From positions 3,658,001 through 3,722,000 of the forward strand of contig JAUCEF010000012.1 of assembly GCA_033558025.1 (NCBI GenBank): DNA of 64,000 bases, in the 5' to 3' direction. This document shows positions 31,443-40,781 of this stretch, one piece after another (position 1 is the stretch's first letter; each line of letters begins with the position of its first letter). A program made the position numbers and the translations under genes. Below the pieces are notes generated by a model, which saw only the letters and a program-made list of their open reading frames with translations, did no database searches and had not been told where the DNA came from. This stretch comes from Phytophthora sp. 'mugwort' (taxonomy: Eukaryota; Oomycota; Peronosporomycetes; Peronosporales; Peronosporaceae).

Positions 31443-33532
31443 AATCCACTCACACGAAAAGCCTTCTTAACCTCGTCTGTTTTCTTGGCATGATCCAATC
31501 CAGCACCCGCTGCACCAGCACGGAATATCGGGGCTCCTTCGGGTTCCCTGCTTTAGTTCAGACAGTAACACGGTGTCCTCAAATGCTTGGATAATATACC
31601 CACCAAATCTGTCTGTGTAGTATTAATGAAAGATTGTGTCGACTACCACATCCAGTGGCTGAAAAAGATCCGTAAGCTTCGGTGGCACCAGCAATACAAA
31701 TAATAATTTAATTATATTAATAACAAAGCCATGCCAAGGCACGGAGAAGCTCTGGATTTTTATGTAGTGTTATGGCTTCGTTCCATCTTGAACAAGCTCG
31801 CGTTTTCTGCCAGGGCCTCGTCTGTCTGTCTGAAGTATTGCCAGAATTCTAAATGTCAGCGGCTCCATGAAATATTGCTGCTTCATTGTTCCGTGCCCAT
31901 GCGACCAATAGTCGCTCATGATGTCGGCATGTCCGTTGTGTAATCGGTTTGCAAAGCCTGCCTTATGGTACGCCTCAGTAGCGTTGTTGAGCTCGTCGAA
32001 GTGGGCCACGCGCAATCGCCAGACTGCAAGTAAGTATTGCGCTGCTCCAAGGCCCCAGCAAGTTGCCGTGATCCTCTCGATTGCATCTCCCTGAGCTGCG
32101 ATGTCCGTGTCCGGATACTCCGCGAGTACCAACCCGGTTGCCCGCGTGATGCCTCTCGGCAGAAGAAACTTTCTTAATCCACCGTCCCAAGAATTTTTGT
32201 TCTTTCATAATAAGGATACGCGCATATTGCTGCTCTCGGCGTTGTTCTGTTGCGCGAAGGTTGACCGTAAAAGACTCAAGCAACATTCACAATGGATATT
32301 ATGCAATCCATACAGGTACCAAATCATAAAGATAATGTAAGGACGTTTTGGAGCAAATAGGTAACTAAAAAGCATAAATATATACAAGCTATTCGTTTCT
32401 ATAGTGATTAGTACTGCCACTCGTAACGCCCTAACAACTCTAAATAAAATCCAGGAAATATGCTGTAGTTCTGGAGCAGCTTTTCGGTGAACAACTTAAC
32501 GTGGCACGCGTACGAGTCGATAATGTAAAGCTCTAGCTGCCGATAAAATTGAGTTTCGGTCGGCTGTAAAATACGGATCTCGTTGATGCCAATTTTACCA
32601 CATGCGATAGAATTGGCGTTAACGAGAACCCTCTTGGAGATTACTGCTTTCCGTTTAAGTTTCGAAAAACGCACGTGAAGCTTCAGGAACGTCCTTTCCA
32701 CTGTTATTGCGAAAGTGGCGGTAAAACGTTTATGTCTGCTGCCACCTTTTCTAAGAAGGACATCCTTGCTCCCACAGGTCGTAATTGTGTGTTTCGGCTC
32801 TGTCTCAAAGTATTTAGGATTTGACCCATACTGATAATGTTACATGGCTGTATTCGGCGCTCGTCGATGACATCCTGGTCCCTCTTAAAGAAAACAGGCA
32901 GATTTTCTCTTTGTGTCGCTCGGAGTCAACCTGGTGTCGGTCTAAAGTATTGAAACGAGGTTGTATCGATGTTGAAACAGATCTAGCAACCCCAAAGATG
33001 CGGCAAAAGGCCGACCAGTTGAATCGTTGCCGTCGAGCATGGAGCTGCAAATGCTTAGCGCTTGGACTAAGATGCATTTGTTTTTGACCCGCAAACCCCT
33101 ATTATTCCTTCTGTCGACCCAACTGTCTCTAGTCCGGAGTGCTTCGCATTATTTCATGCCTCAGGCTTTCCAATAGCCAGTCGTGCACCACTTGACGGTC
33201 ATTAGACGCTCGTTGCAACTTCTCCAGGTTCTTGACCCAGTTGCGGACCATAGACGGCGCAATGTTGTGTGTGTCAGAGAATGGTAGCCACAGTCGTACG
33301 TGTTGAGTCTGTACTCGCGAGCGACGACTACTTGAACTGGAGACCGTAGCTGACACGCTTTTTGTCGGTGAACATGCTGAATGCTGTTGAATAAGGCGTT
33401 TTGCATAGTGACTACCGATGAACAGAACATATTCTGTGGGAATTTGACAAGCTGCTGAAAATGGTTTGTTAGACGTATTGAGCCAACCATGACACAGTTG
33501 GCAGGGGCATACTGGTTGACAACGCTCACCAC
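31443..33532 (-). pseudogene. pogo-like (DDE_1) transposase relic, copy 2
   Basis: On the minus strand a helix-turn-helix (DTHNIAPSMVRNWVKNLEKL, about 33280-33220) is followed by DDE_1-type blocks: [20 protein letters not shown] (about 32810-32750), RKAVISKRV, and [20 protein letters not shown] with a candidate catalytic Asp (about 32520). A detached C-terminal segment, DHAKKTDEVKKAFRVSGLW, lies at 31497-31443. The ~900 bp between contains unrelated-looking sequence at 31770-32290, probably an insertion. Frame changes and stops throughout show it is dead. Confidence 0.6.
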
Positions 33533-33540
33533 CTGTTCGT

Positions 33541-34086
33541 GCTTTGGAGGTTATTTGTTATGCGTTAAAACCAATGCCTATTAAATAAAAAGTTCTTAAT
33601 ACAGAGTCTAGTCGACTGTTGCGCGGTAAGATGGTTGGACGTCTGCGACTTATGCTGGGAAAATGACTTTTAGTGTCCCGCCTGATCATCATCCAAGTCG
33701 TTTTAATCGTTGAGGGTTATCCATACATTTTGCTATTCCCAGTAGCCATTGCCGCGAGTTAGGAAATACTGCAAAACAAAGCAGTTCGCCGATTGCGATC
33801 GGTTTCCGTCTACTCGACCATGCCGAAGCAGCGTCGTGCTATTTTACGTTGCAATAAAGCCATTGCAAAAATTATCTGACTCAATGACAATTTCTAATTG
33901 CCCCTCAGTGTGATAATGACATTGTTGGACAGGGCATGAGCTGCCGAGACAACGCGAGCGCCTGGTAATTTGGCGGTGCAGAGCACAGACGGCGTCGTTC
34001 GACAAACCCAAGGGCCCGGCCTCGACACTCATAGCGCATTTTGAGTCCAACCTCTCTAGCCTCGCGGGCCACTCGTCATGTCGCTG
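33541..34086. other. spacer upstream of hAT copy 2
   Basis: No recognised gene; the frame on the minus strand at 33844-34149 is a shadow of the hAT region. Confidence 0.3.
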
Positions 34087-35170
34087 CCGAAAAGCATTAT
34101 CTACCAAGCTTGGTGCCAGCCGGACGTGGTGGACTAAGGCTACCACCATTGCACATGCGGGAAGGTGTTCCAGCAGGACATCAAAATGCAGGCTACTCCA
34201 GCACCTGAAGTCACTGCAGAAGGGCTATGAGACCATCACGATCCCCAACACAACGCTGCAGCCAACTACCACCGAATTCTTCAAGTAGAGAAGAGTGACT
34301 CGCTGAATAAGTGGGCCAACTGGTTCATCATGAAGGCGCTTCCCCTCAGATTCTGTGAGGATCATCGTACTCGAGCGTGCATCAAGCTCCCGCGAGTGTC
34401 GCGAATGACCCTGACGATGCACATATTCGCCATCATGAGAAAGGTAAAAGCTTTCCTCAAAAGCACCTTCCTTACTCATTTGGCTAAAAAGCCAAATCCC
34501 GGTGAGAACTATTCCCGAAGGCTGGGTGCTGCTGGTCTTTCTCCGCTTGATGACGAAAGTAGCTGATATGATCAACGAATTTGAGCGTCCGTGGTCGAGT
34601 GTGCTGTTTGTCGTTGGCAGCAATGCTCAGTGAACCAGTATATTATGGGCCATGATGGCATTCCCTTCGTTGGGCGTACCAGTCATCGGTTTAGTCAGGA
34701 GGTTCAGCTTTTCCTAGAAGCTCACAGCGAACTGATTGTCGAAGTTAACACGCTCATGTTGAAATTGTGGTCACTTAAGGGGCGAGCTTGCTTGATTACA
34801 TTAATTGACCCGCACCTTAAGTTTAAGAACGTGACCGTGTGGAGCAGCGCGATGAAGATGCTGTAACGCTGCAACGAGCTTATCCCTGCTCTGCGCCGAA
34901 TTAGCCGACGTCTGTAAAACTGGACGGGCTGGTAAAGTTGATGCTGACGGTTACGGAAGCAATGAAAGTGGCGGAGCTGCTGATGGACTTGGTGAAGTTG
35001 GACAGTGTGACGCTCGGACATTTTTAGAACGAGGCACTGATCATTCTGGAGGTTCGCGCCTTGTTCGACCATTGCATGGAGTATTATCCAGCCACGAAGA
35101 AGTATTTAAGTGCGAGCGCATCCATCATCAGCAATGCCGTGTTTAAACGTGCCGTGCTCAAGTTGCAGTT
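34087..35170 (+). pseudogene. hAT-like transposase relic, copy 2
   Basis: The plus strand begins MSLPKSIIYQAWCQPDVVD, stop, then HHCTCGKVFQQDIK, a BED-type zinc-finger remnant. It continues with SLNKWANWFIMKALPLRF (34290 on), then PWSSVLFVVG and GIPFVGRTSHRFSQEV (about 34590-34700), SLKGRACLITLIDPHLKF (about 34770-34810), and after frame changes TVTEAMKVAELLMDL and CMEYYPATKKYLSASASI. The order matches BED-hAT transposases. It is unrelated in detail to the first hAT relic. The 3' end runs into a tandem duplication. Confidence 0.65.
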
Positions 35171-35474
35171 TGGTAGAAGGCCGTCACCGGCGGAATAGGT
35201 AGCGAGCACCAGGCTCCGGGTGCCCGCAGGTGGAGTGGCGTGAGAAGTAGAGATTGACAGCAGCGCAGAGGCGACAACGACGTTCGCTAAGCAAGCTCTC
35301 ATCAGCAATGCCGTGTTTAAACGTGCCGTGCTCAAGTTGCAGTTTGGTAGAAGGCCGTCACCGGCGGAATAGGTAGCGAGCACCAGGCTCCGGGTGCCCG
35401 CAGGTGGAGTGGCGTGAGAAGTAGAGATTGACAGCAGCGCAGAGGCGACAACGACGTTCGCTAAGCAAGCTCTC
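35127..35474. repeat. 174-bp tandem duplication (two copies)
   Basis: The unit 35127-35300 is repeated at 35301-35474 with no difference that I can see. It starts in the 3' end of the hAT relic (ATCAGCAATGCCG...). The length, 174, is 58 codons, so a minus-strand frame crosses both copies unbroken. The identity suggests a very recent event or assembly error. Confidence 0.9.
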
Positions 35475-36144
35475 AAGCGCCGGTGCATTGCAGTACCAAG
35501 CGAAGTCTAATCAACACCGACTTCATCTCCCAGACATCGAACATCTGTGAAAGACTTTTTGTCTGTCGAAGCTTGTTTTGACGGACCGCCGCTGTGCGAC
35601 GAAGCCAGCGACGCTAGCGATGTTCATAAAGGTTAATAGGGGTCTGTGGTAAGGAACGTAGTAATTTCACCAACAAAACAATGCCTACATTGAACAATTA
35701 ACATTGACCCGTGGCTGACCATCTCAATCAATTTGTCAATATACATATGCACACTGTGACGAACGATAGCCATCTTAATAAGCAGTCTGTTCCATCAGTA
35801 TTATAGTATGACCTTAATTAATGCAACACATCCAAAGAGTCTGCATCTAACGTACTGTAGTTATCCGAATTGTAAAAGCACAGTGAAAGCCTTTCTAATA
35901 CGCATTATGTCACCGCCTTAGCTGCAGTAGATAAGGCCGGCATAAAAACGATATATGTCGATTTATCGCTAAAAACGTCCACCGCAAGCATCTTCCAGCT
36001 ACTGCCCGCGTCCTACTTATACTGCTCTGAATCAGGCAGCAGCCATATCGTTGTATTGCCTTAGAATGTACCCGACACTTTATCTGGGCACACACACTTC
36101 CAGATTTTGTCATTCTTCAAGTTGCGCACAAGCCGTCAGCTGAG
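35475..36144. other. AT-rich spacer
   Basis: No recognised gene between the hAT relic and the Harbinger relic. Confidence 0.35.
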
Positions 36145-37419
36145 ATGACGGACGAGGACTCGGACGTGTGCTGGTGGTGGCCGGCGCCGTCGAGAATCAA
36201 GGTACGGAGCTGAGCGAGGTGGGGCAGGGGTGTTTCGCTGGTTAGTAAAGGAGGCGTGGAAGATCGCGATGCAGAGCCGCCACTACTTGACGGCCCAGTG
36301 CTTAGACACGCCATGTGACTCGGTGTGGACGGTGTTGTACAAGAACGGCACCGACCTCAACTTCCTGAACGCTACGAGCTTGACGAGGTATGACACCAGT
36401 GTTGCTGTGCCTTAAACCAACACTCAGTTTACCATGTTTTACTGCTACGTGCACGAGTGCAGACCTGCGTTTCACCATCAGCTTATGCGGTTTACCCGCT
36501 TCTACTACATCCCGCGTGCACAATCGAGGGGCCGTCCACCCAAGCTCCGCTACCATCACCAATCCTTGGGACTTCTACTGTGTTTCTACATCGGCTCGAT
36601 GGAGCTGGGCAGCTTGTGCATGTTGTTTGGTGCACCCCCAAGTAGTCGAAGAAGCGCTGTCAAAAACGCTCAGCAACTACGCACCTGCGCGGATTTCATG
36701 GCCGTCTCCCGCCCGTCAAACGGATGTCGAAACTAGTCGAAGCCCGCGAGCCTCTGCTCAAGTACACATTTGGATTCATAGACGGAAAAACTTCAAGGTA
36801 TACGAAAACCTTGCTTTGACAGCGATGTGTATTACCATACCAACACCTGCTATTGTATAGGTCCAGCAACCGTCCAACGCCGACCCGCAGAACGCCATAT
36901 ACAATGGCTGGCTTCATTCCATCTTCGTAACCGGGACAATCTGCTTCAGCGTCGACGGGTGCATCGTGTGGTGCGGACATAATTGTCGGGATCGTGACGA
37001 ACGACTCCGACACCTCGCTCGGCTTTCGGATCAAGTTGCAGGACCCCGTCTACTGCCCCGACGCGAGGATGAACGTTATGTCGGACGCCGCCTTCCCGTG
37101 TTCGACCGCGATGGCCGGACGCATCCTCACCCCGCTTAAGGACGGGGATCTTGAACGACTGTGGCCGTCGATCATGAGTTCCGCCCGGACGATTCATAAT
37201 GCGATCACTTTCGTACGGCAGGCGGCCGAATGGGAAATGGGGAGCGTTCAAAAGGTCTACAGCCGCCTCAATCCTCCTCTACCCTACGATCCTGAGCTTC
37301 GTGCGCTCCGTCTAAGTAACCTGTTCCGCATGTCAAATTACCGTGTGCGAACGGTAGGTATTTCGCAAATCCACACGACCTTCACGGGAGAAATGGAGAT
37401 GCCAGCACAACTGAAGTAG
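36145..37419 (+). pseudogene. PIF/Harbinger (DDE_Tnp_4) transposase relic
   Basis: The plus strand reads MTDEDSDVCWWWPAPSRIK, then LDTPCDSVWTVLYKNGTDLN, HQLMRFTRFYYI, GRPPKLRYHHQSLGLLLCFY and MELGSLCMLFGAPPSSRR. The catalytic region follows (KYTFGFIDGK; YNGWLHSIFVTGTICFSVDG; NDSDTSLGFRIK; VMSDAAFPCS) and ends with AAEWEMGSVQKVYSRLNPPL. The D in FIDG, D in SVDG/SDAAF and the E in AEWEMG fit the Harbinger DDE. The last 141 residues are one open frame (36994-37419), but the earlier part is split by frame changes, so it is broken. It converges with the coiled-coil ORF at 37601-38496. Confidence 0.7.
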
Positions 37420-37600
37420 GTTGTAAAGCTGTACAGAAGACGCAGGCAGTTGACCAACGGATAACTTTGAATGATTTTCATGTGGCATTGTTTGACTTAA
37501 TCGGTTTGGAGGCTTAGTGCTACGTACGACACGACTACCATATGAATTGGAGAGCCTCACTTCGTTGTGCATACCCTGAGCAACCCATCGTGAGCCCAGC

Positions 37601-38496
37601 TTAGGAATTCGTGGTGATTGCTTGGATCATCAGCTCCTGCGTGCGAGCCCCGTCTTCCTTGCGATCACGGCGATCACGTTCCTCCATGTCGATCTTGTGG
37701 GGTTGACGACGTTCTTTGTCCTCTGCCTTGTCCGCAAGAAACCGCGCATTACGGGCAACAATGCCATCACGGCGACGTTGGTCTTCTTCGGCATGACGAG
37801 CCTCTGCCTTCCGTTCGTTCTCTTCACGGAGGAGAAGAATGGTCTCCATGATGCTCCGTCCCATATTGTTGCTGCGTTCTCGAGGCCGGCCATTTTGGTC
37901 TTGGCGCGGTGGTGGCCTTCGCCGCCCTGATTCTCTTGGCCTTCGCGTAACTGGCCTCGAGCATCTCCTTGTCTTCTTGGAGACCACGTTTGGCGCCGAC
38001 GATATCACTGAAATCCGACAAATCGCCTCCCCCCAGACGGCTGAAAAAGTTCTGTATTTCGACTTATTTTTGTCGTCGTCGCGCTTTCCCGACAATCGAC
38101 CTTGCACTGCTAGCTGCTCCGCCGGGATCGAAGCGTTGCTCGTTGCAGTCTTGGCAGCAGTCTTGCGCAGCTTCGACGATCCTTCAGCAGCACTCGAAGT
38201 GTGTATGGTTCGATCTACTCGCAGTGGCGCTGGGCGTGGTATTCGTGCGAACGCTTCCAGACCTACACTGACCACCGGCGATGCGAGCAGATCCTGTGAT
38301 CCTGTAACTCGCCCGGCATGGACGAGTGACTGGAAGCCATTGCGGCACTCGCAACCGAACCGTCGGTGACAGTCGAGTCGTCGAGTCTGGGCTCGTTGGT
38401 GTCGGTGGCCAAGTGCACGCCTTCTCCTTCGCCGTCCTCAAAGAAACTGTCGTCCGGGTCGGCTTCAAAAGAGAAGTCGGGTTCGATGAAATCCAT
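37601..38496 (-). pseudogene. acidic/coiled-coil ORF beside Harbinger, frame-broken
   Basis: The ATG is at 38496 (MDFIEPDFSFEADPDDSFFE); an upstream GTG is not used. An acidic, Ser-rich N-terminus continues after a frame change near 38270 with a Lys/Ala-rich, NLS-like region (KLRKTAAKTATSNAS) and a segment best read in another frame (GGDLSDFSDIVGAKRGLQED). It ends in a charged helix of about 80 residues (MGRSIMETILLLREENERK... MEERDRRDRKEDGARTQELM). No known domain. The position next to a Harbinger transposase suggests an accessory DNA-binding ORF, which such elements usually have as a Myb-like protein, but I see no Myb repeat. It could also be a host-derived passenger. Confidence 0.5.
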
Positions 38497-38771
38497 TTTG
38501 GCGCCAAAACGCACAATTGTCACGTCAAATACGACGTCACCGCCGGCATCTCGGCTGAATGCACCTCATTCGACATCAATAGACCAACTATTTTCACCAC
38601 CTACCTTCACTTTTCATTGCATTCATACACCCATACATGTTGCTGCACACCTCATAACTACACGACTACCGACCTCACCTTGGCGCCCGTGGACCGCTGC
38701 AGCCTACTCATGGATCCTGGTCACCTTGGATATCGCGTGGACGCACCCTTCCAACTGCACCGGCAGACAAA

Positions 38772-39837
38772 CTAAAGGTCGCAGTAGTCCACGGTCACCT
38801 CTTGGCTACGATGAATGTCTTCGGTTGTTGCCACGACCACGGTCGTGCGACGTCCGTTAGCCACCTGGATGAACTGTGCCACGGACTTGGACGAATGGTT
38901 GACAAACCTCATCAGCCTGCCAACATGCTCCGCGTTGATTGCTGCGCAGATCGAGTAGGAAGGCTTTTCCGGGAGTTGCTTCAACACGAGGCGGTAGCCT
39001 CCGTTTCGTGGACGGCCAGCACGAGAAACAGTAACGTGCTCGATCTCGCTGAGATATTAGCCAGCATCTCATCAGCGCTGATGTCTTCGGCAACAACCAC
39101 GGCCAATTGGTTCATGCGCACGTTGCGTCCCAGCAACACCTTGCTTGAATCTTCTAGTCCGTTGCCACATTTGCCCTCATACGGACAACAGTTGACGTTG
39201 CAGTAGACGTTCACGCGGGCGTTGCAGCAGGTCTTGGTTCGGCAAGGATTCCAGCAGCCACACGAGCCAAAGTAGGGAACCGTCGGGAAGATCGTCGCAA
39301 ACGGGTTAAAATGCTCGCGCAGGGTGGATAACCCAGTACGGCCACCTGGCAGGCACGAAGACGTTATCCGATCGGGCCATCTCCGTTCGAGGCCGTGAAG
39401 CTTCGTCCGAGACGGTGCGCTTCGATGCACGGGAATTAATGAAAAAATGATCTGCCGCTGCGCGGGGGCGAGCGTAGGGGGCGGCGGCTTCACGACGTGC
39501 TCGGCGGTCGTCTTGACGACCCGTTTGACGAGGGTGGCGCGTCTTGTCGGTCCGTGTACGATGTGGAGCCCTGGGCGGGGTCTCCAAGAGAACTGGCGAA
39601 GAAGTGGTCGGTTTGCTACTCGTTGGTGAAGCGGAGGTGACGACACAGCCGTCTTCTCTGGGGTGATGGCGGGTTCGTCACGGTCTTCGACCGCTTCTTC
39701 ATACACTCGGGCGAGAACCACGGAGGGGTTATCGCGCCCGGTTCGCTGGCGTCGTCTTTGAAGCCGGTCTTGTCCTCATCGAACTGCGGTGGCGCGAGGA
39801 CATTGGGCGGCGTGTTTCCTTCATCACTGGAGTCCAT
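38772..39837 (-). pseudogene. SET-domain protein (histone lysine methyltransferase-like), frame-broken
   Basis: From ATG 39837 (MDSSDEGNTPPNVLAPPQFD) an acidic/Pro-rich N-terminus leads, across a frame change near 39700, to a Cys-rich pre-SET/AWS-like block (CGCWNPCRTKTCCNARVNVY... CCPYEGKCGNGL). Next comes the SET start (VVVAEDISADEML). A one-base loss near 39053 shifts the frame, after which EIEHVTVSRAGRPRNGGYRL and MRFVNHSSKSVAQFIQVANG lead to IHRSQEVTVDYCDL and TAG at 38774-38772. NHSS stands where NHSC is usual, and the final Tyr is kept. The SET fold transfers methyl groups to lysine. As written the gene cannot make a whole enzyme. Confidence 0.65.
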
Positions 39838-40781
39838 GATGCAGCGATTGGTCCAGTGTGTCGAAGAATGGATCACGCGCACCATGGTTCCTGTGCGTGT
39901 AGCGTACATCAAGTTAGGTTTAGCTGAAGATAGCACTCGTGATGATCTTTTTTTTTACGCACCTTGAACTGAAGCCGTCTTGCTGTTTTCGCGCGCAGGT
40001 TTAAAAGTGCGCGACGTTTCGGTCCGTCGGAAGATATAGTGCAGGCGATAAGTCAGCAGAGTGATGGGAAGGCAGCCAAGAGTGATGGTCATATTAAATC
40101 ATACAAATACCAAGACAAACGTTTATGATGGCTTCACAGAATATAGCTAGGGCTAGAGCGGCTTATCGAGACGAAATCTGCGATTTACGTCGGGCATATG
40201 ACCCGATATCTGCTGCAGATAAGGTGGGTGCATAACGTATATTTGGCAGGCATCCAGTAGCAGTTTAGATCACATATTGCAACACATAATAATGATTTAT
40301 TAAGGAAATCGTAGTGAATATGATATTATTATCTGTGCTATAACTTGATTTATTTACATCATATTTTTCATCAGTATGGCCGGCGACACCGGACATGCGG
40401 AAGATCTCTGCTGGTTGGAGACTGCGGGGGATGGACATACGGCACTGACTTGACGTTTGTTTCCGACGCGCTGCAGCAGAATAGCTGTGGCTTGATGTGG
40501 GTGTTTATACTTGGCCGCCACCGCCGCCGCCGCCAACCACCTCCAGATCTCGAGTGCCATCGCCCATCTCCAGCCAGAATTCGCCCGGCACAATTGGCGA
40601 CAATTCGCGACCTATTGCCCATCATGATAGGCTGCTCGTCTCCAAATCGGGTGATACAGTGCAACTGTACATCCACCGAACGCCGACCCGAACTTCGCCA
40701 CGATGTAACTCATAGTTAAACGCGCTGTCTGTCCAAGAGATCGAGTTCCGTCACTTTAGGTGATTCTCCACTGCCCTGCAG
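39838..40781. other. region upstream of the antiporter; possible two-exon ORF
   Basis: A possible plus-strand gene begins at ATG 40125 (MMASQNIARARAAYRDEICD), has a donor at 40224 (AAG/GTGGGT), an acceptor near 40373 (CATCAG) and an open frame to TAA at 40719. The second part has an odd composition (HRRRRQPPPD) and no domain, so I do not call it a gene. The rest holds nothing I recognise. Confidence 0.25.

Noticed and set aside
35084..35488. 134-residue minus-strand frame with an internal repeat and signal-like start
   Set aside because: Created by the 174-bp tandem duplication, whose length is a multiple of three; the repeat is DNA-level and the region belongs to a hAT relic on the other strand.
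40125..40719. Two-exon gene upstream of the antiporter
   Set aside because: Splice sites fit only loosely, and the second part has no domain and odd composition.
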